Shown in pieces: positions 1 to 6,935 of a stretch of DNA of 9,620 nucleotides. How positions within the stretch are numbered: the first letter of the stretch is position 1; every line of letters begins with the position of its first letter. This DNA is from Paracoccaceae bacterium. GTDB lineage: Bacteria; Pseudomonadota; Alphaproteobacteria; Rhodobacterales; Rhodobacteraceae. Both the position numbers and the translations under genes were made by a program. A model generated the notes under the pieces. It was not told where the DNA came from and searched no databases. It was given only the letters and a program-made list of their open reading frames with translations. The DNA is taken from positions 1 through 9,620 of the forward strand of contig PWWF01000159.1 in NCBI GenBank assembly GCA_003561595.1, given 5' to 3'.

Positions 1-1384
1 CGAATTGCGTCTGGGCGCGGGTGCGGGCATCGTCTTCCAGCCCGGCAACAGCGCCGTCGCGCATGGACAGGCGCCCATCCACGAACACGGCGCGGGTGAT
101 GCGCCCGCTGGCCCCCAGCACCAGCGATTGCACCGGGTCGATGGTGGGGGTGATCCCCCGATCCAGATCGAACACGGCGATATCGGCGCAGGCTCCGGGC
201 GCGATCCGGCCCAGATCATCGCGTCCCAGCGCGCGCGCGCCATTCGTCGTGGCCAGATCGACCATGTCGGCGGCGCTCAGCGCGCCGGGATCGCCGGTGA
301 CGATGCGGCCCACGATCTGCCCCACGGCAAGGTTCAGCACCATGTCAGGCGGCGCTGTGTCCGTGCCCATGGCGACATTGATGCCCAGCGCACGCGCACC
401 GCGCACATCCAGCGTGCCGCCGCCGCGCGCCGACACCAGCGGGCAATGGATGATATGAACCCCGTGCTCGGCATAAAGCGCCAGATCGCCGGCATCTGCC
501 TTCGTCGCATGCGGGGCCAGCAGACGCGGTGACAGCACACCCAGTTCGGCCAGCCAGCGCGGCGCAGTGGTGCCGTGCAGCGCGCGCACGGTATCCACCT
601 CCATTTGCCCTTGCGCGCAATGCAGGCGGATGGGGCAGTCCAGTTCATCGGCCGCAGCCGCCGTACGACGCAGCAATTCTGCGGTGCAGGTTTCCACCCG
701 GTCGGGCGCGAGCAGGCCACGGATCAGCCCGCCATGGGTCATGTCATGGTCCCTGACAAACCGGATTGCAGCGTCGAGCCCGGCCAGACCGCGCGCCTCG
801 TCAAAGCGCGGTTCCATCTTGCCGGGTGCGGTCAGCACCATCCCGCCGCTGCGATAGGCCGGACCAAGATAGACGCGCAGCCCCAGATCCGACGCGGCCT
901 GCGCGGCGGCATCGAATTCGGCCACCGTTTCCCCCCATTCGCGGTAAAAGAGCGAGGCAATGGGCGCGGCCGTGGTGATCCCGTTACGCAGCAATTCGGC
1001 AAAGGCATAGCGCTTCTGAAAGGCCAGTTCCTCGGGCGCATACATTTCATAGGGGCCGCGCGCGACGTAGCTTTCGGGCCAGACACGGCCCTTGGCCCAG
1101 GCGGGGTGGTTATCCACGCCCAGGATCGTCGTATCAAGGTCTGACAGCGCATCAAGATCAACGAGGCCGGGGCTGACAAGTGCGTGCCCGAAATCTATGC
1201 GACGGGCGACGTCAGACCGGCCAGCGGGGGCAATGCCGGTGATGCGCGGGCCGTCGATCACCACTTCGGCCCCGCGCAGCAGTCTGTGGCCATCCGCGCC
1301 CCAGGCCAGCAGCCAGTCAGCGGTCAGCGCTGTCGGGCCATCGGGCCGCGCGCCAAGGCGGAGGGTATCCAGCGCATCCGTCAT
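1..1384 (-). CDS. Amidohydrolase-family protein, TRZ/ATZ chlorohydrolase-like, altered metal site (3' end outside window)
   Basis: This is the last visible gene of the transport/hydrolysis operon. About 461 residues are readable before the left edge, close to the usual size of the TRZ/ATZ branch, so little is probably missing. The start is the ATG at 1384. It overlaps the upstream amidohydrolase stop in an ATGA and has a GAGG Shine-Dalgarno 6 nt upstream. The fold is recognisable: an N-terminal beta-sandwich ending in SPGLV (71-75), LHCAQG around His255, PHAT with His292, HCP at 313-315, GTDTAPPD with Asp342, and a C-terminal sandwich with PGACADIAVFD. Oddly, the first metal motif, normally HxH after PGxxxx, reads DLDAL here (Asp78 and Leu80), and the usual HxxE on strand 5 is HCAQ. 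The protein may bind metal differently, use another mechanism, or not be a classical hydrolase. From memory, related proteins with a similar DLDALSDLDTT segment exist, which would make this a subfamily trait and not decay. Family assignment is firm; substrate is unknown. Confidence 0.85.
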   Translation of the reverse strand, partial: MTDALDTLRLGARPDGPTALTADWLLAWGADGHRLLRGAEVVIDGPRITGIAPAGRSDVARRIDFGHALVSPGLVDLDALSDLDTTILGVDNHPAWAKGRVWPESYVARGPYEMYAPEELAFQKRYAFAELLRNGITTAAPIASLFYREWGETVAEFDAAAQAASDLGLRVYLGPAYRSGGMVLTAPGKMEPRFDEARGLAGLDAAIRFVRDHDMTHGGLIRGLLAPDRVETCTAELLRRTAAAADELDCPIRLHCAQGQMEVDTVRALHGTTAPRWLAELGVLSPRLLAPHATKADAGDLALYAEHGVHIIHCPLVSARGGGTLDVRGARALGINVAMGTDTAPPDMVLNLAVGQIVGRIVTGDPGALSAADMVDLATTNGARALGRDDLGRIAPGACADIAVFDLDRGITPTIDPVQSLVLGASGRITRAVFVDGRLSMRDGAVAGLEDDARTRAQTQF

Positions 1385-2574
1385 GGGATGCCTCGCGAGG
1401 GCGCGCCGTTACGCGCGACAACGCGCCCGGCCTTGACCACCAGCGGGCGGGGCGCAGCAAGGCTCAGCGCCTCGGCCGGGCAGGAGCCTTGCAGCAGCAC
1501 CAGATCGCCCGGCGCGCCGGGGGCGAGCAGCCGCCCGTCCCGCCCTGTTGCCGCCGCACCGCCGGGTCCGATGATGTCCAGCAGCACCTCCAGTTCAGCA
1601 TCCGTGCGAAAGCCGTTCTTCATCCCGAGGATCTGCGCGCGGTGCAGCATGTCGGGCTGGCCCCACGGTCCCCATGTGTCGCGGATCCCGTCACACCCGG
1701 CGCCCACCGGCACGCCCACCGCACGCAGCGTCCGCAAGGCAGGAACCGTCGCCGATGGTGCGCCCGTGGTCATCACCGCCACCCGCTGGGTCGCCAGTTC
1801 CTCCATCAGCGCGCGGGCGCGGGTTTCAGGCAGGCCGCCGAGGCAGAAGGCATGGCTGATCGCCACCTGCCCCTGCATGGCATGGGCACGGGTGCGTTCA
1901 AGGATCAATTCGGTTGAAAAGGCCCCCATATCGCCGGGTTCATGCAAGTGGATGTCGATGGGTTTGCCGTGTTTCTCGGCCAGCGCGAACAGGGCATCAA
2001 GCTGGCCCTTGGGGTCGCGGTCGATAGCGCAGGGGTCCAGCCCGCCGACGATATCGGCGCCCGCGCGCAGCACCGTGTCCATCAGGTCCAGCGTGCCGGG
2101 GCGCACCATCAGCCCCGATTGGGGGAAGGCCACGATCTCGATCTCTACCACCCCGGCCAGCGCGGCGCGCGTGGCTTCCAGCCCGTCGAACAGGCTGCGG
2201 CCATGGTCGGTATCCACATCCACATGGCTGCGGATCAGGGTGGTGCCGTTTGCCACCAGATGCAGCGCGTGGCGCATGGACTGGCGATGAACGTCCAGTC
2301 CGATCCGGTTGCGGTCATTGCGTTCATTATCGATCAGGTTCTGCAATGGCCCGCCCTTGCGGTCGGCATACCAGTCCATGCCCCAGACGGTCTTGTCCAG
2401 ATGCGTATGGGCTTCGACAAATCCCGGCCAGACGATGGCGCCGCCCGCATCCTCGACCGGCATATCGGGCGCGGTCAGGCCCGCAGCCATATCGGCGATG
2501 ACCCCGTTGCGGATCGCGATGTCGCAGGCGGGCCCGCCCATGGGGCGCGTGTTGCGCAGCAGAAGATCAGCCAT
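1381..2574 (-). CDS. Cytosine deaminase/AtzC-like amidohydrolase (397 aa)
   Basis: This is a cytosolic metal-dependent amidohydrolase of the CodA/AtzC branch, which deaminates or hydrolyses pyrimidines, triazines and similar nitrogen heterocycles. The metal ligands are all visible: PGFVEAHTHLDKT with His56 and His58, HLHE with His209 and Glu212, SHAF with His241, and GCDGIRDTWGPWG with Asp295. By comparison with E. coli CodA (from memory), Gln152 in VAFPQ and Trp301 match substrate-pocket residues Gln156 and Trp319, while CodA Asp314 corresponds to Gly296. True cytosine deaminase activity is therefore uncertain and the substrate may be larger or different. The ATG at 2574 has a GAGGT Shine-Dalgarno within the end of the permease gene, 5 bp downstream of whose stop it begins. 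Its TGA overlaps the next amidohydrolase start in an ATGA, so the two are probably translationally coupled. Length is normal for the family. Alternatives are an isopropylammelide-type or dihydropyrimidine-type hydrolase. Confidence 0.88.
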   Translation of the reverse strand: MADLLLRNTRPMGGPACDIAIRNGVIADMAAGLTAPDMPVEDAGGAIVWPGFVEAHTHLDKTVWGMDWYADRKGGPLQNLIDNERNDRNRIGLDVHRQSMRHALHLVANGTTLIRSHVDVDTDHGRSLFDGLEATRAALAGVVEIEIVAFPQSGLMVRPGTLDLMDTVLRAGADIVGGLDPCAIDRDPKGQLDALFALAEKHGKPIDIHLHEPGDMGAFSTELILERTRAHAMQGQVAISHAFCLGGLPETRARALMEELATQRVAVMTTGAPSATVPALRTLRAVGVPVGAGCDGIRDTWGPWGQPDMLHRAQILGMKNGFRTDAELEVLLDIIGPGGAAATGRDGRLLAPGAPGDLVLLQGSCPAEALSLAAPRPLVVKAGRVVARNGAPSRGIP

Positions 2575-2579
2575 GTATG

Positions 2580-3530
2580 TTACCTCAGTTTGGGGTTCAG
2601 CGCGTCGCGCAGCCAGTCACCCACCAGATTGATGGCCACCACCAGAAGCGACAATTGCAGCACCGGGAACAGCACGATCCACCATTGGCCCGAAAACAGG
2701 TAGTTATTCCCGATCCGGATCAGCGTGCCCAGGCTTGGCAGGCTCGCCGGCATGCCCACGCCCAGAAAGGACAGCGTGGCCTCTGCCAGAATGGCCATGC
2801 CGAAGCTGAGCGTGGCCGCCACCAGAACCGGGGTCAGCGTGTTGGGCAGGATATGGCGCAGCATGATCCGGCGCGGGCTGACCCGCAGCAGGCGCGCGGC
2901 CTCGACATATTCCTTGCGCCGCTCGACACTGGTCTGGGCGCGCACAATACGCGCATATTGCACCCAGTTGCTGAGCGTGATCGCAAAGACGATCACCCCT
3001 GCCGCCCCCAGCGCCCGCCAGCCTGATGGCAGCATGTCCATCGCCACAGCACTTGCCAGGATCGCCAGAAGAATGGTCGGGATGGATAGCAGCACATCGG
3101 CAAAGCGCATCAGCAGATTGTCCATGATTCCGCCGAAAAAGCCTGCCGCCAGGCCCACCAGAACCCCGATTACCAGCGACAGCACCACCGCCGATACGGC
3201 AATCAGGATCGAGGTGCGCGACCCATACAGGATGCCCGACAACACATCGCGGCCCTGAATGTCGGTGCCAAGGATAAAGGGCCAGCGTCCGCCCTCCTGC
3301 CAGATCGGCGGCACGCGCGCGTTCATGAGTTGCAGTTGCGCCGAGTCATACACGTTTTGCGGCGCGATCAGCGGCGCCGCAAAGGCCGCGACGACCAGCA
3401 CCACCAGCATGCAGGCCCCCACCACAGCACCGCGATGGGTGACAAAGGAATGCCACAGATCGCTGTCGCGCATCCGCGCGAAGCGCGAGGGCCGCGTCAA
3501 GACCGGTTCCTGATCGACTTGCAGGGTCAT
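2580..3530 (-). CDS. ABC transporter permease, DppC/OppC type (316 aa)
   Basis: This is an inner-membrane permease of the family-5 (peptide/nickel/opine) ABC importers, paired with the DppB-type permease just upstream. An N-terminal cytoplasmic stretch (about 1-33) leads into the first membrane helix (about 34-56). A periplasmic segment ends in the OppC hallmark LGTDIQGRDVLSGILYGSRT (87-106). Further helices lie at about 108-131, 144-166, 173-190 and 233-257, with a last one at about 284-304. The cytoplasmic EAA loop that contacts the ATPase is at 208-230 (YVEAARLLRVSPRRIMLRHI, ending in LPN). A strong GGGAGGGG Shine-Dalgarno precedes the ATG at 3530, in the 18-bp gap after the upstream permease. 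Length and architecture are normal for the family. The substrate cannot be read from the permease; the downstream amidohydrolases suggest a nitrogenous small molecule more than a peptide. Confidence 0.95.
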   Translation of the reverse strand: MTLQVDQEPVLTRPSRFARMRDSDLWHSFVTHRGAVVGACMLVVLVVAAFAAPLIAPQNVYDSAQLQLMNARVPPIWQEGGRWPFILGTDIQGRDVLSGILYGSRTSILIAVSAVVLSLVIGVLVGLAAGFFGGIMDNLLMRFADVLLSIPTILLAILASAVAMDMLPSGWRALGAAGVIVFAITLSNWVQYARIVRAQTSVERRKEYVEAARLLRVSPRRIMLRHILPNTLTPVLVAATLSFGMAILAEATLSFLGVGMPASLPSLGTLIRIGNNYLFSGQWWIVLFPVLQLSLLVVAINLVGDWLRDALNPKLR

Positions 3531-3548
3531 TGCGGCGCCCCTCCCTTT

Positions 3549-4520
3549 TCAGATCTTTTCTTGCCGCAGGCGCGGGTCGATCACCGCATAGATGATATCA
3601 ACCAACGTGTTGAGCGTGACGAAAATGGCAGAGGTAATGACCAGATACGCGGCCATGATCGGGAAATCGAGGCTGAGCACTGCCTGAATGAACAACAGCC
3701 CCATGCCCGGCCACTGAAAGACCGTTTCCGTGACCAGCGCAAAGGCGATCAGCGTGCCGAAATTCATCGCCGTCAGCGTGGCCACCGGCATCAGGCAATT
3801 GCGCAGCGCGTGGCGGTAATGGACGATCCGGCGCGGCACGCCGCGGGCGCGCGCGAATTTGACGAAATCCGAGCGCAGAACCTCCAGCATCTCGGCCCGG
3901 ACGATCCGCATCACCAGAGTGATTTCATAAAGCGCCAGTGCGATGGCGGGCAGGATGATCGCGTTGCGCCCCGATGCGGTCAGCAAACCGGTGGACCACC
4001 ATCCGATCTGCACTGTCTCGCCCCGCCCGAAACCCGGCGCCCATCCCAGCATGACCGAAAACACCAGTATCAGCATGATGGCGATCACGAAACTGGGCAG
4101 CGACACGCCGAATATGCTCAGGAATTGCAACCCTTCGGAAAACCATTTTCCGCGATGAATGGCCGTGATCACCCCTAGCGGGACGCCGATCAGCAGCGAC
4201 AGCATGGACGCGATGAAGACCAGTTCCAGCGTGGCGGGCAACCGGCTGGCGATCAGCGACATCACATCGCGCTGCGTCTGGTAGGAGATGCCAAATTCCC
4301 CCTGCGCGGCGTTCATCACGAATGTGGCATACTGCACCAGAAAGGGCTGATCCAATCCCAGCCGTTCGCGCAATGCGTCACGATCGGCCTGCGTGGCCTG
4401 TTCGTTGACCATCATTTCCACCGGGTCCCCGGCGACAGCAAAGATCAGGAAGGCGAGGAAGGCGACAGCCAGCATCACCAGAATGGCGCTGCCGATACGT
4501 TTGATCAGAAAGGCAATCAT
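3549..4520 (-). CDS. ABC transporter permease, DppB/OppB type (323 aa)
   Basis: This is the inner-membrane permease partner of the DppC-type protein. It begins with the typical MIAFLIKRIG and a first helix at about 10-30. A periplasmic domain follows, with GDPVEMMVNE and LRERLGLDQPFLVQY (about 31-66). Then come the GEFGISY motif (74-80), helices near 98-120, 133-160, 186-206, 243-265 and 287-312, and an EAA-type loop at 217-241 (KFARARGVPRRIVHYRHAL). The C-terminus VIDPRLR is standard. An in-frame extension to 4682 is possible but was rejected: it runs through the hairpin and the end of the binding-protein gene, whereas the ATG at 4520 has a GGAG Shine-Dalgarno 7 nt upstream and starts at the family's conserved N-terminus. 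Confidence in family is high. No ATPase gene is visible; it should lie beyond the left edge or elsewhere in the genome. Confidence 0.95.
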   Translation of the reverse strand: MIAFLIKRIGSAILVMLAVAFLAFLIFAVAGDPVEMMVNEQATQADRDALRERLGLDQPFLVQYATFVMNAAQGEFGISYQTQRDVMSLIASRLPATLELVFIASMLSLLIGVPLGVITAIHRGKWFSEGLQFLSIFGVSLPSFVIAIMLILVFSVMLGWAPGFGRGETVQIGWWSTGLLTASGRNAIILPAIALALYEITLVMRIVRAEMLEVLRSDFVKFARARGVPRRIVHYRHALRNCLMPVATLTAMNFGTLIAFALVTETVFQWPGMGLLFIQAVLSLDFPIMAAYLVITSAIFVTLNTLVDIIYAVIDPRLRQEKI

Positions 4521-4527
4521 GGGATCA

Positions 4528-4531
4528 CTCC
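4528..4531 (-). promoter_or_regulatory. Shine-Dalgarno deciding the DppB-type permease start
   Basis: GGAG on the minus strand sits 7 nt before the ATG at 4520. It supports that start over the much longer in-frame alternative at 4682, which would overlap the binding-protein gene. Confidence 0.75.
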
Positions 4532-4543
4532 GGCTGAAAAGGT

Positions 4544-4569
4544 CCCGCCCGGCACGCGCGCCGGGCGGG
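4544..4569 (-). promoter_or_regulatory. Perfect 10-bp GC-rich stem-loop between binding-protein and permease genes
   Basis: The arms CCCGCCCGGC and GCCGGGCGGG pair perfectly around a 6-nt loop, in the 61-bp gap after the binding-protein stop (4582) and before the permease Shine-Dalgarno. On the transcript it is followed by ACCTTTTCAG, not an immediate U-run, so it is a poor full terminator. In many binding-protein-dependent importers a hairpin in this position stabilises the upstream mRNA or partly terminates, so that more binding protein than permease is made. That role is inferred from position and shape. Confidence 0.7.
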
Positions 4570-4581
4570 TTGGCGCCCCGA

Positions 4582-6147
4582 TCAGTCGGCCAGACGGGTC
4601 GTCCAGTGGCGGGGCTTGTTGTCGCCCTGCTGCAGGATATCGACCACCCGGCTTGACGCGGCCCATGCCATCGGCTGCTCATGCAGGGGCGCGAAGATCA
4701 ATTCATCGCGTGCGATCTGAAGCGCCTCGGTCTGCATCGCGATGCGGGTGTCAAAATCGAGTTCAACCGCCGCGGACTGGATCAGCGCGTCGATTTCGGG
4801 ATAGGACCAGCCGCCCCAGTTGAACACGCCGGCATTGCCTTCGTTACTATGCAGCACCTGCACAAGGATCGAATAGCTGTCCAGCATCGGCAGGTTCGCC
4901 CAGCCAAAACTCCACATATCGGCCGAGCCGGAGGTGCGCTTCGGCGTCTGCTGGGCGCGTTCGGCGATATCCAGCGTCACATCGAAACCGACGCGGTTCA
5001 GCATCGGCACCACAGCGTTGCAGAGCTCCTCTTCGTTCACATAGCCGTTGTTCATGCAGTTGAGTGTGAAGCTGAAGCCAGTGGCCCCTGCGTCCTCCAG
5101 CAGCGCGCTGGCCGTCTCGGGATCGAAGGCGCGAGGCTCGCCCATCTCATCAGTGTAACCGGGGATTTCCGGGGCAACCAGCGCCCCTGTCACGCGCGAG
5201 TTGCCCTGCATGATGACGTCGCGGATCGATTCTGCATCGATCGCATGGGCGAAGGCCTGGCGCACGCGCAGATCGTTGAACATGTTCTCCTGCCCCTCGG
5301 ACAGCGTGTCGCGCCGGTTGAAGCCGAACATGACCGTGCGCAGATCCTGCGTGACCACCGGATCGACATCGGGCGAGGCTTCCAGCCGCGCAAGGTCCTG
5401 CAACGGCGCGTTTTCGGTGAAATCTATGCTGCCCGACAACAGCGCGGCCACGCGGGTCGCGGCCGACGAAATGGGCGTGAATTCGATGCCGGTCAGATTG
5501 TGCCGGGCCTCGTCCCACCAATCCTCATTGACCTCCAGCGTGACATTGCTGTCTGGCACCCACTCCACCACCCGGAACGGGCCTGTGCCATTGGCGTTGA
5601 ATGTCGGAAACCCTTCGATCCCGGCGCCGACATCCGTGGGTTCCAGCGCATCATTATCGGTCAGCCACTGCGCGTTGAAGATATGGATATTGGTCAGATC
5701 GTTCAGGAGCAGCGGGTAGTTGGCATCCACAGTCATCTCGATGGTCAGATCATCGATGATTTCGGCCGACTGATAGGCGGGCAGATTGCCGCGCAGCGGT
5801 GAATTGGGGTGGCTGACCCGTTCAAGCGAGGCCAGCACGTCCTCCGCTGTCAGGGGTGCGCCGTTATGAAAGGTTACGCCGTCGCGCAGGGTGAAGCGCC
5901 ATGTGGTTTCATCCACGATTTCCCATTCAGTGGCGAGCGCAGGGACAATCTCGAATTCCTCATTATAGCGGACAAGCCCATCATAGACATGGTCCAGAAA
6001 ACCGATGGTGAAGGAATCTCCGTAGGAATAGGGGTCGAGCGATACGATATCGCGCGCAGCACCCCAGCGCAGAATTTCAGCCGATGCCGAACCGGCAAGA
6101 AATCCCAGCGCGACACTGCACAACAATGTTTTTCTTAGGGTAGTCAT
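4582..6147 (-). CDS. Family-5 ABC transporter substrate-binding protein, secreted (521 aa)
   Basis: This is the periplasmic solute-binding protein (SBP_bac_5; DppA/OppA/NikA-like cluster C) that delivers substrate to the two permeases encoded next. Residues 1-23 form a signal peptide: MTTLRK, a hydrophobic core, and ASA before Glu24, typical of signal peptidase I. There is no lipobox. The mature protein begins EILRWGAARDIVSLDPY and contains the family signature near LVRYNEEFEIVPALATEWEI, FTLRDGVTFHNGAPLTAEDV (86-105) and NGTGPFRVVEW (186-196). The hinge and second lobe include LRVRQAFAHAID (293-304). Cys364 and Cys376 may form a disulfide. The mature chain is visibly rich in Asp and Glu, compatible with a marine or saline habitat. 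The ATG at 6147 was chosen over an in-frame TTG at 6174 because it gives a clean signal peptide and has an AGGAGA Shine-Dalgarno upstream. It is the first gene of the operon. The ligand is unknown; the amidohydrolases suggest a nitrogenous compound and not necessarily a peptide. Confidence 0.95.
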   Translation of the reverse strand: MTTLRKTLLCSVALGFLAGSASAEILRWGAARDIVSLDPYSYGDSFTIGFLDHVYDGLVRYNEEFEIVPALATEWEIVDETTWRFTLRDGVTFHNGAPLTAEDVLASLERVSHPNSPLRGNLPAYQSAEIIDDLTIEMTVDANYPLLLNDLTNIHIFNAQWLTDNDALEPTDVGAGIEGFPTFNANGTGPFRVVEWVPDSNVTLEVNEDWWDEARHNLTGIEFTPISSAATRVAALLSGSIDFTENAPLQDLARLEASPDVDPVVTQDLRTVMFGFNRRDTLSEGQENMFNDLRVRQAFAHAIDAESIRDVIMQGNSRVTGALVAPEIPGYTDEMGEPRAFDPETASALLEDAGATGFSFTLNCMNNGYVNEEELCNAVVPMLNRVGFDVTLDIAERAQQTPKRTSGSADMWSFGWANLPMLDSYSILVQVLHSNEGNAGVFNWGGWSYPEIDALIQSAAVELDFDTRIAMQTEALQIARDELIFAPLHEQPMAWAASSRVVDILQQGDNKPRHWTTRLAD

Positions 6148-6156
6148 GACTTGCAC

Positions 6157-6163
6157 ATCTCCT
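6157..6163 (-). promoter_or_regulatory. Shine-Dalgarno deciding the binding-protein start
   Basis: AGGAGAT on the minus strand lies about 10 nt before the ATG at 6147. Starting at the in-frame TTG at 6174 would put this site inside the coding sequence. Confidence 0.7.
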
Positions 6164-6264
6164 GTTATTGCCAAATCCGTTCACGTCCGGCCTTGTCGTT
6201 GCGACTGGCGCAATGGCGCCGCGACGGGCGACTGCGCGTTGTCCTCTTGAAGGTGGCGGATTGT

Positions 6265-6294
6265 TAATAAGATTGTCAACGATTTCGTTGCCAA
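6265..6294 (-). promoter_or_regulatory. Candidate sigma-70-type promoter for the transport operon
   Basis: On the minus strand, TTGGCA (6294-6289) and TTATTA (6270-6265) are separated by 18 nt, about 120 bp before the binding-protein ATG. A consensus-like TTGACA (6279-6274) lies between them but has no matching -10 box at normal spacing. It stands out as an AT-rich patch in GC-rich DNA. The assignment is by pattern only. Confidence 0.4.
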
Positions 6295-6295
6295 T
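6272..6295. promoter_or_regulatory. Operator-like palindrome, 10-4-10 with one mismatch
   Basis: ATTGTCAACG and CGTTGCCAAT flank ATTT and are inverted copies differing at one position. The site lies over the candidate -35 box and spacer, where a bound repressor would block transcription of the importer operon. It could be a site for a GntR- or LacI-type regulator, but no regulator gene is in the window, so the protein is unknown. Confidence 0.5.
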
Positions 6296-6569
6296 GCGTG
6301 GGCGGTGGGGCAATCAGCTCCAAAGCGCCGCAATATTGTGCAACTGAAGTATATTTCGCGGCCATCACGGGTGTTGAGAAAGCGAAACTTGAGCCATGAC
6401 AGCGACACCACGCTCGAAACGAGCCAGTCATAGATTTCAGAGACAAGCCCGAGTTCGCGCCGGAGACGGGCGCAAATCGTGCTCTGTTCCGTGTCTGTTT
6501 ATTGCTTATGCGCGTCGGTCTGCTGTCTGGTGCGTACAGTGGCAGATTCGCCCCGAAAGCAAGGCCGAT

Positions 6570-6935
6570 CTAGGCAGCCTCGCGCAGCGCCCAGACGCGA
6601 ACCTCAAGCAGCGAATCGCGCCGCGACGCAGCCATCCCGACGACCGAAAGCCCCGGAGGGGCCTCAGCTGGGACCCAGGCGTTCCAGACGGACACGAAGG
6701 CTGGCCAGTCCGCCATATCGGCAAGCCAGAGTTGCACCTGCAAGATCTGATCACGGCTGCTGCCCATTTCGACAAGCAGAGCGTCGATGGCCGACAGGAT
6801 ATCGTGCGCCTGCCCCGCGAAATCAGCACTTCTGTCAGGGGCGGTCAGGCAGGCCGATGCGATATCACCAGCGCCGGACCCAAGGAAGATATGCGGTCCC
6901 TTGCCGCCGATACGACCTGCCTTCTGAACGCTCAT
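6570..6935 (-). CDS. Rid (RidA/YjgF) family protein lacking the active-site Arg (121 aa)
   Basis: This is the second of two tandem Rid-family genes. Rid proteins are small cytosolic trimers; the active ones hydrolyse enamine/imine intermediates such as 2-aminoacrylate. The fold is recognisable from ADFAGQAHDILSAIDALLVEMGSS, the strand LQVQLWLADM (65-74), WNAWVPAEAPPG and LLEVRVWAL (109-117). It aligns without gaps to its neighbour over the C-terminal half. The key Arg of the P-A-R segment (R96 in the neighbour, R105 in E. coli RidA) is Leu96 here, within PPGLSVV, while Glu111 is kept. It therefore probably lacks standard imine hydrolase activity and may act as a structural partner, a binding protein, or a specialised Rid. 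The start ATG at 6935 overlaps the neighbour's TGA in an ATGA and has no clear Shine-Dalgarno, which suggests translational coupling. A 20-residue upstream extension is open but has no support. Confidence 0.88.
   Translation of the reverse strand: MSVQKAGRIGGKGPHIFLGSGAGDIASACLTAPDRSADFAGQAHDILSAIDALLVEMGSSRDQILQVQLWLADMADWPAFVSVWNAWVPAEAPPGLSVVGMAASRRDSLLEVRVWALREAA

Larger units (their letters stand above)
6148..6569. other. 422-bp intergenic region upstream of the transport operon
   Basis: No convincing gene lies here. It is more AT-rich than its flanks and holds the candidate promoter and palindrome at 6265-6295, a CAATATTG palindrome at 6331-6338 and a small GCTCG-AAA-CGAGC hairpin at 6412-6424. 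One minus-strand frame from about 6181 to 6500 reads as a moderately protein-like string (including ARLRRELGLVSEIYDWL). It has no recognisable family, no good start and no Shine-Dalgarno, so at most it is a degraded remnant. No clear intrinsic terminator follows the Rid pair. Confidence 0.6.

Noticed and set aside
1184..2290. Long plus-strand open frame opposite the two amidohydrolases
   Set aside because: It is antisense to strong family matches and is the expected result of high GC content. Its composition (Ser/Arg/Pro-rich) is typical of shadow frames.
4521..4682. N-terminal extension of the DppB-type permease to 4682
   Set aside because: It overlaps the end of the binding-protein gene and crosses the hairpin. 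The ATG at 4520 has a good Shine-Dalgarno and the conserved family start.
6181..6411. Minus-strand frame between the Rid pair and the binding protein
   Set aside because: It overlaps the promoter/palindrome region and has no Shine-Dalgarno and no recognisable family. It is mentioned only as a possible remnant.
6412..6424. Small hairpin GCTCG-AAA-CGAGC
   Set aside because: A 5-bp stem is expected by chance in GC-rich DNA and there is no associated T-run.
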